Part shown: piece by piece, positions 7,529-15,672 of the stretch
Layout of the letters: each line of letters opens with the position of its first letter
Position numbering within the stretch: the stretch's first letter is position 1
Notes under the pieces: model-generated
What the model saw: only the letters and a program-made list of their open reading frames with translations
Database searches by the model: none
Told to the model about the DNA's origin: nothing
Program-made: the position numbers and the translations under genes
Source of the DNA: Cyanobacteria bacterium UBA3301
Lineage (GTDB): Bacteria; Cyanobacteriota; Vampirovibrionia; Gastranaerophilales; Gastranaerophilaceae
Assembly: GCA_002361485.1 (NCBI GenBank)
Contig: DESZ01000032.1
Coordinates: 54,769 to 83,830 of the forward strand
Direction: 5' to 3'
Length of the DNA stretch: 29,062 nt

Positions 7529-7834
7529 TTATTCTATATCAAGACTATCGGTGGCTTGAAGCTGTTTTTTCATGATGTTGTTCATTACTGCATCTACTAA
7601 CAACTCATAGGACTTTCCGTTTTCTATTCCCGGAAATTCTTCTTTGAGTTGGCTTCTGACCATTGCTTCCAGCTCTTTTGTGTCAGAAAACATTCCCAGA
7701 TTACCCACACCGCTTATTGATTCTAAATAATCCGTGGTGCTTTTATCTAATGTATTTTTATTCGAATAAGAAAGCCAACGTTGTATTGGATTGCTTGTTA
7801 ATTTTTGAACCGATTTTTTAATTCTTTCAAACAT
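7529..7834 (-). CDS. Small unknown protein downstream of glyS
   Basis: This is an unrecognised protein of 101 residues from the preferred ATG at 7834. An in-frame GTG at 7843 is less likely because AGAAGG sits about 10 bases before the ATG and runs almost into the GTG. The N-terminus is basic and amphipathic (M-F-E-R-I-K-K-S-V-Q-K-L). The middle is polar with a Gly-rich turn (S-G-V-G-N-L-G), and the end is acidic. There is no signal peptide, clear membrane segment or metal motif. It lies 102 bases after glyS on the same strand with no terminator between, so it may share that transcript. Confidence 0.6.
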   Translation of the reverse strand: MFERIKKSVQKLTSNPIQRWLSYSNKNTLDKSTTDYLESISGVGNLGMFSDTKELEAMVRSQLKEEFPGIENGKSYELLVDAVMNNIMKKQLQATDSLDIE

Positions 7835-7936
7835 GACTTTCACACCTTCTATTTTTACCTTCTGTACTATTTTAAAGTATTCTAAAAAAAATAATTGACT
7901 TCTTTACATATTTTATTTACAAAAATTAACACAACT

Positions 7937-9928
7937 CTACAATTTACTAAAATCGACGAGATATGAGTATTTATTTTTTAACAAATTCAGTAAAGAAATT
8001 CTATTTTTCTTAACATTTTCATTTTTATCCATGACTAAAACATCATCAAAGAATTTTGCAACTGTCGGATTTAGTTTTTCTAACTGCTGTAAATATTCGT
8101 TGTAATCGGTTTTAAATTCGACGGATTTAATTTCATTATACAGAGTTTTTTCAATTTCTTCCACAAAATATTTTTCGTCAATCTCAGAACTTTGAGTATC
8201 TTTTATTATTCTGATAACACGGTTTGCATTTTCTAATAATTGGTCATTGTGAAGATTTTTAACGATTTCAACCCTTGCAACGTAATCTGATAAATCGCAT
8301 AACGGATTTTTAACCGCACAAGCTTCTAATATATTCTTGTTATACTTATCACTCAAGAATATAATCAATCTTTGTACAAAGAATTCATTGACTTCTGCAG
8401 CGCAATCTCTTTGAACAGGCAAGGCTTTCAATGCTGTTTTGATATATTTATCAATATCAATTTTTAAATTAGCATCCAAAACGGTTTTTATTACACCTAA
8501 CGCTGCACGGCGAACGCCTAAAGGATCGGAAGAACCCGTCGGTTTTTTACCTGCAGCAAATACTGCACAAACCGTATCAATTTTATCGGCTATCCCTACA
8601 ATTTGACCTTCTATACCTTTTGCTGTTTCAGATTCTGCGTTCAGAGGGAAATAATGTTCTTTAATTCCTTGGACGACCTTATCATTTTCGCCCGAGACTT
8701 TCGCATAATCAGCCCCGATAAAGCCTTGCAATTCAGTAAATTCAAATACCAAATGAGTGGTCAAATCCGCTTTACAAAGTAACGCAGTTCTTTCTATATC
8801 GGTTGAATTTACGCCCAAATCCAATGCTATATCTTTTGACAGAGCAATAAGCCTTTGAGTTTTATCATACATTGTACCCATTCCTTTTTGGAAGGTTACC
8901 CCTTTAAGGCTTTCCAAGTAATCAATTAAAGGCTTTTTGGTATCTTCATTGAAGAAAAATACCGCATCATCCAATCTTGCTTTTATTACTCTCAAATTAC
9001 CTTCACGAATATTTTTGAACTCATTACCGATATAATTTGTCATTGTAATAAATTTATTTATCAATTTGCCGTCTTTGTGCAAAGCAAAATATCTTTGATG
9101 CGAAGCCATTACGGTAATTGTAACCTCGTCAGGAATTGTTAAAAATTTCTCATCGAATTCACAAACCGCAGGAACAGGATATTCAGTAATAAATGTTACT
9201 TCTTCCAATAAATCTTCCGTATAATACGGAACTGCTCCCAATTTTGAAGCTTCTTCAGTTGCTCTTTTTATTATCAATTCTTTACGCTCTTGCGGATTTA
9301 CGATAACATAAGCTTTTCTTAATGCATCAATGTAATCTTCAGGCTTTGAAATTACGACATCTTGAACAGGCGCAAATCTGTGTCCTCTTGAAACATTTGA
9401 AGATTCTTTATCAATAATTTTTATTTTTACTTCTTCGCTATCCAATATAGACACAACCCATTTTATAGGACGGGAAAATTTTTCTTCGTTGTATCCCCAG
9501 CGCATAAAATGTGCACCCTGCAATTTCATAAAAACAGAAGGAACATTTTGCGCCAATAATTCTTTTATATCTTTTCCTTTTATAATGACTTTTGCATATA
9601 CATAATTATCTTCAACATACAAACTTGAAGGGTCGATATTATTCTTTCTGGCAAATCCTTCACCGGCTTTTGTTACATTTCCGTTTTCATCAAATGCGAT
9701 GTTTGCAATAGGACCTTTTAGAATTTTTTCTTCGTCGGCGGTTTTTGCTTCCAAACCGTAGACCAATACAGCTAAACGTCTTGGGGTTGCATAAACCTTT
9801 ATATCTTCATACGCTATTTTATTATCTTCAAAAAAAGTTCTAAATCCCGTATTTAATTGCTCAATTGCTTGCGGGATAAACTTATACGGCAATTCTTCCG
9901 TTCCTACTTCTAATAAATATGTACTCAT
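7937..9928 (-). CDS. glyS: Glycyl-tRNA synthetase beta subunit
   Basis: GlyS is the tRNA-recognising beta subunit of the bacterial alpha2-beta2 glycyl-tRNA synthetase. The N-terminus L-L-E-V-G-T-E-E-L-P is diagnostic, followed by the conserved F-x-T-P-R-R-L-A-V-like segment (A-T-P-R-R-L-A-V-L) and by R-P-I-K-W. The C-terminal anticodon-binding region ends with V-M-D-K-N-E-x-x-K-K-N-R-I-S-L-L. The length of 663 residues is a little below the usual 690. The alpha subunit gene glyQ is not in the window, so the two subunits are unlinked here. The ribosome site AAAGGA is close to the ATG, and a near-consensus promoter precedes it. Confidence 0.96.
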   Translation of the reverse strand: MSTYLLEVGTEELPYKFIPQAIEQLNTGFRTFFEDNKIAYEDIKVYATPRRLAVLVYGLEAKTADEEKILKGPIANIAFDENGNVTKAGEGFARKNNIDPSSLYVEDNYVYAKVIIKGKDIKELLAQNVPSVFMKLQGAHFMRWGYNEEKFSRPIKWVVSILDSEEVKIKIIDKESSNVSRGHRFAPVQDVVISKPEDYIDALRKAYVIVNPQERKELIIKRATEEASKLGAVPYYTEDLLEEVTFITEYPVPAVCEFDEKFLTIPDEVTITVMASHQRYFALHKDGKLINKFITMTNYIGNEFKNIREGNLRVIKARLDDAVFFFNEDTKKPLIDYLESLKGVTFQKGMGTMYDKTQRLIALSKDIALDLGVNSTDIERTALLCKADLTTHLVFEFTELQGFIGADYAKVSGENDKVVQGIKEHYFPLNAESETAKGIEGQIVGIADKIDTVCAVFAAGKKPTGSSDPLGVRRAALGVIKTVLDANLKIDIDKYIKTALKALPVQRDCAAEVNEFFVQRLIIFLSDKYNKNILEACAVKNPLCDLSDYVARVEIVKNLHNDQLLENANRVIRIIKDTQSSEIDEKYFVEEIEKTLYNEIKSVEFKTDYNEYLQQLEKLNPTVAKFFDDVLVMDKNENVKKNRISLLNLLKNKYSYLVDFSKL

Positions 9929-9961
9929 TTTCTATCCTTTAATATTCGTGTTCCTGCGATA

Positions 9962-9990
9962 ATTATAGTAAAAGCATAAATGAAATACAA
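9962..9990 (-). promoter_or_regulatory. Probable promoter of glyS
   Basis: On the minus strand TTGTAT (9985-9990) and a perfect TATAAT (9962-9967) are separated by 17 bases. The transcript would start about 27 bases before the glyS ATG. I see no T-box leader, since the space is too short. Confidence 0.65.
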
Positions 9991-10085
9991 GCAAATAGTA
10001 TACAATTGTTTTCACATATAATTACGGATATTACTCACTTATGTCTGATAAGTTCATTTCGGAATTATTTGTACTTTTAGTATTA

Positions 10086-10094
10086 TGCTATAAT
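10086..10094 (+). promoter_or_regulatory. Extended -10 element abutting the permease start
   Basis: TGCTATAAT is a perfect extended -10 box. Transcription would start about 7 bases later, at or next to the A of the ATG at 10101, implying a leaderless message. No ribosome site is visible before any candidate start. Confidence 0.5.
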
Positions 10095-10100
10095 TGTTTT

Positions 10101-10925
10101 ATGAAAATGTCATATAAATTATTTGGTTATTTAACATTGGTGATTATTGCAATTAGTATGTTGTATCCGTTTTTTGCAATGATTAATCTGTCTTTTGTAC
10201 CAAACGGTGAAATATTCAATCAGGGTGGGAAATTATTATATTCTCCCCTGACTTTAGACAATTATACCAATGTTTTTAACAAAATTCCGTTATGGAAATA
10301 TTTTATAAATAGTTTATTTGTTGCTGTTGTAACGACATTCGGTCAGGTTTTATTTTCTTCACTGGCCGGATACGCTTTTGCAAGGTTGAATTTTAAATTT
10401 CGTGACGGGTTATTTCTGTTGATTTTAATAACAATGCTTGTGCCGCCGCAAGTTAATATAATTCCGCTATTTTTTTTGATGCGTCAACTGCATTGGATAA
10501 ATACATATCAAGCATTAATTATTCCGGGTCTGTTCGGCGGGTTTGGAATATTTATGATGCGGCAATATTTTTTGGGCTTGCCTAAAGATTTGGAAGAATC
10601 CGCTAAAATAGACGGGTGCAATACTTTACAAACATTTTTTAAAGTTGCTATGCCCTTAGCATTGCCCGCGGTTGTAACACTTTCAATATTTACATTTGTA
10701 TCTTGCTGGAACAGTTTCATGTGGCCTTTAATTGTTACTAATACAGAAAGCATGAGGACTTTACCCGTAGGTTTGGCAATATTTAAGGGCAGCTTTAGAG
10801 AAATAACCTTATGGGGCGATTTGTTAGCTTGCTCTGTTATTTGCACATTGCCCGTCGTCGGAGTGTTTTTGGCCGGAAGAAAATATTTTATTAATGATAT
10901 TCTGCAAGGCGGAGTAAAAGAATAA
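10101..10925 (+). CDS. Sugar ABC transporter permease (MalG/UgpE type)
   Basis: This is an inner-membrane permease of the carbohydrate-uptake ABC transporters, 274 residues from the ATG at 10101. It has about six hydrophobic helices and the cytoplasmic EAA loop (L-E-E-S-A-K-I-D-G-C then F-F-K-V-A-M-P-L-A-L-P) that docks on the ATPase. An in-frame ATG at 10041 would add 20 residues, but that stretch overlaps the extended -10 box and has no ribosome site. Such permeases work as a pair with a MalF-type partner plus a binding protein and an ATPase; none of these is nearby, so it is an isolated member whose partners must be elsewhere. Substrate unknown. Confidence 0.88.
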   Translation: MKMSYKLFGYLTLVIIAISMLYPFFAMINLSFVPNGEIFNQGGKLLYSPLTLDNYTNVFNKIPLWKYFINSLFVAVVTTFGQVLFSSLAGYAFARLNFKFRDGLFLLILITMLVPPQVNIIPLFFLMRQLHWINTYQALIIPGLFGGFGIFMMRQYFLGLPKDLEESAKIDGCNTLQTFFKVAMPLALPAVVTLSIFTFVSCWNSFMWPLIVTNTESMRTLPVGLAIFKGSFREITLWGDLLACSVICTLPVVGVFLAGRKYFINDILQGGVKE

Positions 10926-10980
10926 GGTTTGTAAATATTTTATTTCAAGATTAAACTTTTGATTTTATTTTGCCGATAAT

Positions 10981-11538
10981 ATGATTATGAAACGCGTGCT
11001 ATATATTTTTATGATGCTTATAGTTTTTGCAACTGTATCTTTGGGGGCAAAATTTGGCGGCGTTTGGATTAAAACAAAAGGTCTAAAGGTTTATATCCCG
11101 CCAAAAGATATGTTAACAACCCCTATGACCCATGCTTTTCAAGAATGGCAGAGAAAAACCCAAAACAATTTTACTTTTGAATTTGTAAATACAAAAAGTA
11201 CTGCAAATATAGAAGTGATTTTCTTGGATTCGGGAATAGCAAAAATGTGTGGTGAAAGGGCTCTGGGGTGCGCTGTCCCTCGTTACAAGATTTCGTATAT
11301 GGGTTCAAGAATAATCAATTCTAAAATTTTTGTATCAAGAAGAAGCTTTAATAATACAGTTATGAGCAATACTGAAATTTATACTATAATGCTTCATGAA
11401 ATAGGCCATTCGCTTGGGCTTGGACATAGCGAAAACAAAACAAGTATAATGTTTAAGGGTACAAACAGAACTCTTGCAACAAAGCAGGAAATTTTGGATG
11501 AAGATATTCAAACGCTTTATAAACTTTACGGCTTCTAG
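10981..11538 (+). CDS. Secreted matrixin-type zinc metalloprotease
   Basis: This is a predicted exported zinc protease of 185 residues. An N-terminal signal peptide (basic M-K-R, a hydrophobic core, cleavage near A-T-V-S-L-G-A) leads to a compact catalytic domain. The metzincin motif H-E-I-G-H-S-L-G-L-G-H gives the zinc ligands H139, H143 and H149 and the catalytic E140, with the Met-turn at S-I-M-F (M157), as in matrixins (M10A). Two cysteines (C90, C97) may form a disulphide. There is no propeptide cysteine switch and no C-terminal binding domain, so it is a minimal enzyme. Starts at 10981 and 10987 are both possible; neither has a ribosome site, and a GATAAT box abuts them. Its targets are unknown; host or surface proteins are plausible. 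Confidence 0.88.
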   Translation: MIMKRVLYIFMMLIVFATVSLGAKFGGVWIKTKGLKVYIPPKDMLTTPMTHAFQEWQRKTQNNFTFEFVNTKSTANIEVIFLDSGIAKMCGERALGCAVPRYKISYMGSRIINSKIFVSRRSFNNTVMSNTEIYTIMLHEIGHSLGLGHSENKTSIMFKGTNRTLATKQEILDEDIQTLYKLYGF

Positions 11539-11575
11539 CCTGACAATTTATTAACTTCTTATAACCGCACGAAAA

Positions 11576-12289
11576 TTATACATTTGCACCGCCGTCATTT
11601 TTGATTTTGTTTAAAACGTTTTTAGCACCTTCAATGTGTTTTTCGTATTTTAATACAAAATCGGTTGCTTCTTTTTCGCGGCTAATTGCGGCTTCAATCT
11701 CATAAATATCTTTTAACGAGAGTTTATTTGTTTCTTCACTGGAGTTATTTATATAATATTTTTTAAATTTCTTTTGGGTCTCATAGTCAAAACCGTCTAA
11801 CCCGACTTTTTGGCTGTACCAAAGATAAAAATTATATACGGTTAAATACGGTTCCAGTTTGCCTGTTTTAAGAATAAACATAGGCGGGGTATAAAATTTG
11901 AATTTATGCTCTGTAATTATGGATAAATATAGTGCTTCCAATCCTTTTTTTTCACATATAAAACCTGTTTCTTCTTTTAAGGGTTGGAGAAGTTTTTTGG
12001 CGTTAGGGAATCTGTATACGGGAGTTCCGGCTGCTTTAACATTTTCTATCAAAGGTTCCGGTTGACCTTGAACCTGTTTTACAAATTCTTCGATATCAAG
12101 TCTTGTTTGCTCAATTAAGTTTTCTGTTTCGGCATTTATATCCAAAGCATCGGAAGAACCGGAAATACTCTTTGATGATTTGTTTTTGTATTTCATTTTG
12201 TTCAATTTATTAAGTTTTCTTCGTACTTCCTGCTTTTTTATCATCAGATAAATAAAACGGAAAAATTTCCTGATATTCATAATAAACAC
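11576..12289 (-). CDS. Unknown protein, 237 residues
   Basis: No family was recognised. The N-terminal 40 residues are very basic and partly hydrophobic (F-F-R-F-I-Y-L-M-I-K-K), then comes a Ser- and Lys-rich linker and an acidic helical region near residues 50-75. The remainder is rich in Tyr, Phe and Lys and looks globular. The basic amphipathic start could bind membrane or nucleic acid, but this is a guess. The GTG start at 12289 has AGG 7 bases upstream; the ATG three codons later is the alternative. It is convergent with the metalloprotease, with 37 bases and no clear terminator between them, and divergent from the pyruvate formate-lyase operon. Confidence 0.65.
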   Translation of the reverse strand: MFIMNIRKFFRFIYLMIKKQEVRRKLNKLNKMKYKNKSSKSISGSSDALDINAETENLIEQTRLDIEEFVKQVQGQPEPLIENVKAAGTPVYRFPNAKKLLQPLKEETGFICEKKGLEALYLSIITEHKFKFYTPPMFILKTGKLEPYLTVYNFYLWYSQKVGLDGFDYETQKKFKKYYINNSSEETNKLSLKDIYEIEAAISREKEATDFVLKYEKHIEGAKNVLNKIKNDGGANV

Positions 12290-12393
12290 ATTCTAACCTA
12301 TTATTTTAAAATATTATACCACTATTTGATGGATATATATGTTAATAAAAATTTATAATATTTGTAATAATTAAAACAATTTTTTATAAATGT

Positions 12394-12438
12394 TGTATAA
12401 TAAAATGTGAAAACCAGACGTAGTGTGTATCTTATACA
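12394..12438 (+). promoter_or_regulatory. Possible promoter and operator of the pyruvate formate-lyase operon
   Basis: TTGTATAAT includes a perfect -10 box (12396-12401), but no good -35 box is seen. About 25 bases downstream is TGTATCTTATACA (12426-12438), a short inverted repeat that could bind a regulator. No Fnr or Rex consensus is recognisable. The leader to the ATG would be about 70 bases. Confidence 0.35.
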
Positions 12439-12475
12439 ATAAATATTGATAAATTATATATAAAGGAGAAGGTTT

Positions 12476-14608
12476 ATGGAAACGGTTGAGAATAGAAAAC
12501 TTTACCCTGAAACTGAATTTGTTCCCGGTAAATGGTCTAAAGAAATTAATGTAAGAGATTTTATACAAAGAAATTATACTCCGTATGAGGGTGATTCAAG
12601 CTTTTTGGCAGGTCCGACAGAAGCTACAAAAAAATTGTGGAATGAATGTTTGGATTTATTCAGACAAGAACGCGAAAATGGCGGAGTTCTCGATATGGAT
12701 ACAAAAATCGTATCTACCATAACCTCTCATGGGGCTGGCTATATTGATAAAGATTTAGAGCAAATTGTCGGATTGCAGACAGACAAACCGTTAAAACGTT
12801 CACTTCAACCGTTTGGCGGAATAAGAATGGCCGAAGGGGCATGCAAATCTTATGGTTATGAAGTTGACCCTGTAGTCAGTGAAATATTTACAAAATACAG
12901 AAAAACTCACAATCAAGGTGTTTTTGACGTTTACACACCAGAAATGCGTAAAGCACGCCATGCCGGAATTTTAACAGGTTTACCTGATGCATACGGCAGA
13001 GGTCGTATCATAGGTGATTACAGGCGTGTAGCACTTTATGGTATTTCAAGACTTATTGAAGATAAAATTGAACAGCATGCTTCAGTACACGGGACAATGA
13101 CACCCGAAAAAATTCAATTGAAAGAAGAATTGGCAGAGCAAATTCGTGCATTGCAGGAAATGATTGAACTCGGAAAAACTTACGGATTTGACATCTCTCA
13201 ACCTGCCAGAAACGCAAAAGAAGCTGTTCAATGGTTGTATTTCGGGTACTTATGCGCAGTAAAAGAACAAAACGGCGCAGCTATGAGTATCGGCAGAACT
13301 TCTACATTCCTTGATATTTATATTGAAAGAGATTTAAAAGAAGGGGTTATAACGGAATCGGAAGCTCAAGAATTGATTGACCATTTCATAATGAAACTAA
13401 GATTGGTAAAATTTGCAAGAACTCCTGAATATAACTCTTTATTCTCAGGCGACCCGACTTGGGTTACAGAATCAATCGGCGGTATGGGAGTAGATGGCAG
13501 GACTTTAGTTACAAAGAATTCGTTCAGATATTTACATACTTTAGAAAATCTTGGTACTGCACCGGAACCGAATTTGACAGTTCTTTGGTCAACAAGATTG
13601 CCGCATAACTTTAAACAATATGCAGCGCATATTTCGATTACAACATCATCAATTCAATATGAAAACGACGATATGATGAGAGTAACGCATGGGGATGATT
13701 ATGCGATTGCTTGTTGTGTATCATCAATGGTAGTCGGTAAAGAAATGCAATTTTTCGGCGCACGTGCAAATCTTGCAAAATGCTTGTTGTATGCAATCAA
13801 TGGCGGTGTTGATGAAAAATTAAAAGAACAAGTCGGACCTAAATACAGACCGATTACTTCGGAATACCTTGATTATGATGAAGTTATGGAAAGATATGAA
13901 GCTATGATGGATTGGTTGTCTTGGTTGTATGTCAATACACTGAATGTCATTCATTATATGCACGACAAATATTGCTATGAACGTTCTCAAATGGCACTTC
14001 ATGACAGAGATGTAAAACGCTATTTTGCAACTGGTATTGCAGGTTTGTCGGTTGTTGCAGATTCGCTGTCAGCTATTAAATATGCAAAAGTTAAGACAAT
14101 TCGTGATGAGAACGGAGTTGTTGTTGATTACGAAGTAGAAGGTGATTATCCGAAATACGGAAATAATGATGACAGAGTTGATTCTATTGCAGTTGATATT
14201 GTTCACAAATTTATGGATATGATAAGAACTCATAATACTTACAGAAATTCAATTCCGACAATGTCAATATTAACTATTACATCAAATGTCGTTTACGGAA
14301 AGAAAACAGGTAACACGCCTGATGGAAGAAAACAGGGTGTTCCATTAGCTCCGGGGGCAAACCCGATGCATGGCAGAGATAAAAACGGTGCGGTTGCATC
14401 ATTAGCTTCTGTTGCAAAACTTCCGTTCAAAGATGCCCAAGACGGTATTTCAAATACATTCTCAATCATTCCTAACGCATTAGGAAAAGACGAAGTATTT
14501 ATGGGCGATTTGAATATAAGTCTTGACCAAGGATGCTGCGCAGGGGATTCAAAGAATTTTGTATTTATAAGCAAATCCAAAGAGAATGCTGTTACGGATG
14601 TTAAATAA
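12476..14608 (+). CDS. pflB: Pyruvate formate-lyase, catalytic body lacking the glycyl-radical domain
   Basis: This protein makes acetyl-CoA and formate from pyruvate and CoA in anaerobic cytoplasm. Its 710 residues align by eye with E. coli PflB from the N-terminus through the adjacent catalytic cysteines C413-C414 (I-A-C-C-V-S-S-M-V-V-G-K) and on to P-G-A-N-P-M-H-G-R-D and N-A-L-G-K-D. It then departs from the family: a 36-residue tail (675-710, with C687-C688) ends at TAA and the glycyl-radical loop is missing. That domain is the next reading frame, in the same phase, 12 bases on. The enzyme should work only with the two products combined. A GGAG-rich ribosome site precedes the ATG. The whole operon is plus strand with the activase third. 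Confidence 0.93.
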   Translation: METVENRKLYPETEFVPGKWSKEINVRDFIQRNYTPYEGDSSFLAGPTEATKKLWNECLDLFRQERENGGVLDMDTKIVSTITSHGAGYIDKDLEQIVGLQTDKPLKRSLQPFGGIRMAEGACKSYGYEVDPVVSEIFTKYRKTHNQGVFDVYTPEMRKARHAGILTGLPDAYGRGRIIGDYRRVALYGISRLIEDKIEQHASVHGTMTPEKIQLKEELAEQIRALQEMIELGKTYGFDISQPARNAKEAVQWLYFGYLCAVKEQNGAAMSIGRTSTFLDIYIERDLKEGVITESEAQELIDHFIMKLRLVKFARTPEYNSLFSGDPTWVTESIGGMGVDGRTLVTKNSFRYLHTLENLGTAPEPNLTVLWSTRLPHNFKQYAAHISITTSSIQYENDDMMRVTHGDDYAIACCVSSMVVGKEMQFFGARANLAKCLLYAINGGVDEKLKEQVGPKYRPITSEYLDYDEVMERYEAMMDWLSWLYVNTLNVIHYMHDKYCYERSQMALHDRDVKRYFATGIAGLSVVADSLSAIKYAKVKTIRDENGVVVDYEVEGDYPKYGNNDDRVDSIAVDIVHKFMDMIRTHNTYRNSIPTMSILTITSNVVYGKKTGNTPDGRKQGVPLAPGANPMHGRDKNGAVASLASVAKLPFKDAQDGISNTFSIIPNALGKDEVFMGDLNISLDQGCCAGDSKNFVFISKSKENAVTDVK

Positions 14609-14620
14609 GGAGATTTTAAA

Positions 14621-14857
14621 ATGACAACTCAACAAGAAGAAAATTTAATCAGTTTACTTGACGGATATGTTGAAAAAGGCGGACATCATTTGAACGTAAA
14701 TGTATTCAATCGTGAAACATTGATTGATGCTCAAGCACATCCTGAAAAATATCCGCAATTAACAGTCAGAGTATCAGGGTATGCGGTTAATTTTAACAAA
14801 TTAACAAAAGAACAACAGGATGATGTTATTTCAAGAACATTCCACGGTTCTATGTAG
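14621..14857 (+). CDS. Pyruvate formate-lyase glycyl-radical domain as a separate small protein
   Basis: These 78 residues are the C-terminal domain of pyruvate formate-lyase. L-L-D-G-Y, H-H-L-N-V-N-V-F-N-R-E, P-E-K-Y-P-Q-L-T-V-R-V-S-G-Y-A-V and the ending S-R-T-F-H-G-S-M match the last 75 or so residues of E. coli PflB. The radical-bearing glycine is G53 in R-V-S-G-Y. The gene has its own AAGGAG site, 8 bases before the ATG and overlapping the pflB stop region, so translation is probably coupled. E. coli YfiD/GrcA shows that such a domain can act in trans to rescue a damaged enzyme; here it seems to be the only copy, because pflB lacks it. The activase that installs the radical starts 5 bases later. 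Confidence 0.9.
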   Translation: MTTQQEENLISLLDGYVEKGGHHLNVNVFNRETLIDAQAHPEKYPQLTVRVSGYAVNFNKLTKEQQDDVISRTFHGSM

Positions 14858-14862
14858 GAATA

Positions 14863-15672
14863 ATGGAACAAATTTACGGAAACATTCATTCAATAGAAAC
14901 TTGCGGAACGGTTGACGGGCCGGGGGTAAGATTTGTTGTTTTTACTCAAGGATGCCCGATGAGGTGCCTTTATTGTCATAACCCTGATACTTGGGTAAAT
15001 TTTTCCCCTCGCCCACAAAATTCTTTGGTGGGAGAGGGAGCAGTTGTTTGCGAAGATATGAGCAATACAAATGCGGGTGAGGGAACAAAACGATTTACTG
15101 TAACACAAATACTTACTCAATATGATTCAGTCAAAGAATTTTGCAAAGGCGGAATAACAGTAACCGGCGGAGAACCGCTGTTACAAATCGATTTTGTTAC
15201 TGAATTATTTAAACAGGCAAAAGCAAAAAATATTCACACCGCACTTGATACATCAGGAATTACATTCACCCCTGAAAATACAACTAAATTTGATGAAATT
15301 ATAAAATACACAAGCCTTGTATTATTAGATATTAAACACATAGACGATAACGAGCATAAAAAATTGACAGGTCATTCAAATAAAAATATTTTGGAGTTCG
15401 CAAAATATTTATCCCAAAAACAAATTCCCGTATGGATAAGACATGTTGTAGTGCCTGAAATTACATATAACGAAAAATATTTGAGTGAATTGGGCAAGTT
15501 TTTATCAACATTAAATAATGTTCAAGCGCTTGATGTTTTGCCTTATCATGATATGGCAAGGGGTAAATATAAAAAATTAGGACTTGAATATCCGCTCGAA
15601 AACACCCCTCCTTTGACAAAAGAACAAGCAATTAAAGCAAGGAATATTATTTTAAAAGAAATGACATACTAA
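14863..15672 (+). CDS. pflA: Pyruvate formate-lyase activating enzyme (radical SAM)
   Basis: PflA is a radical SAM enzyme that uses a 4Fe-4S cluster and S-adenosylmethionine to place the glycyl radical on pyruvate formate-lyase. The cluster cysteines are C31, C35 and C38 (G-C-P-M-R-C-L-Y-C-H-N-P-D-T-W). The SAM-binding G-G-E-P is at about 102-105, with D-T-S-G and L-D-I-K-H following, and the V-W-I-R-H-V-V-V-P and L-P-Y-H motifs are kept. Between D-T-W and the next helix there are about 34 residues where E. coli has about 8. The extra stretch (codons 48-74) coincides with palindromic arms in the DNA and looks like an in-frame insertion. Length is 269 against about 246. Its stop overlaps that of the convergent small gene. 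Confidence 0.95.
   Translation: MEQIYGNIHSIETCGTVDGPGVRFVVFTQGCPMRCLYCHNPDTWVNFSPRPQNSLVGEGAVVCEDMSNTNAGEGTKRFTVTQILTQYDSVKEFCKGGITVTGGEPLLQIDFVTELFKQAKAKNIHTALDTSGITFTPENTTKFDEIIKYTSLVLLDIKHIDDNEHKKLTGHSNKNILEFAKYLSQKQIPVWIRHVVVPEITYNEKYLSELGKFLSTLNNVQALDVLPYHDMARGKYKKLGLEYPLENTPPLTKEQAIKARNIILKEMTY
15005..15084. repeat. Palindromic repeat element inserted in frame within pflA
   Basis: CCCTCGCCCAC (15006-15016) pairs with GTGGGAGAGGG (15028-15038) with one mismatch. A third arm, GGGTGAGGG (15075-15083), can pair with the first instead. This arm-loop-arm-spacer-arm layout is GC-rich against its surroundings and resembles intergenic repetitive palindromes known from many bacteria. It accounts for the about 26 residues that PflA has beyond the normal family length. 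Confidence 0.7.

Noticed and set aside
9929..10000. T-box or other riboswitch before glyS
   Set aside because: The predicted leader is under 30 bases, far too short for such a structure.
12426..12468. Fnr or Rex binding site before pflB
   Set aside because: Only half-site-like TTGAT and a short TGTAT/ATACA palindrome are present; neither full consensus is found.
14293..14580. Minus-strand open frame of 95 codons inside pflB
   Set aside because: It is antisense to conserved pyruvate formate-lyase coding sequence and has no start signal.
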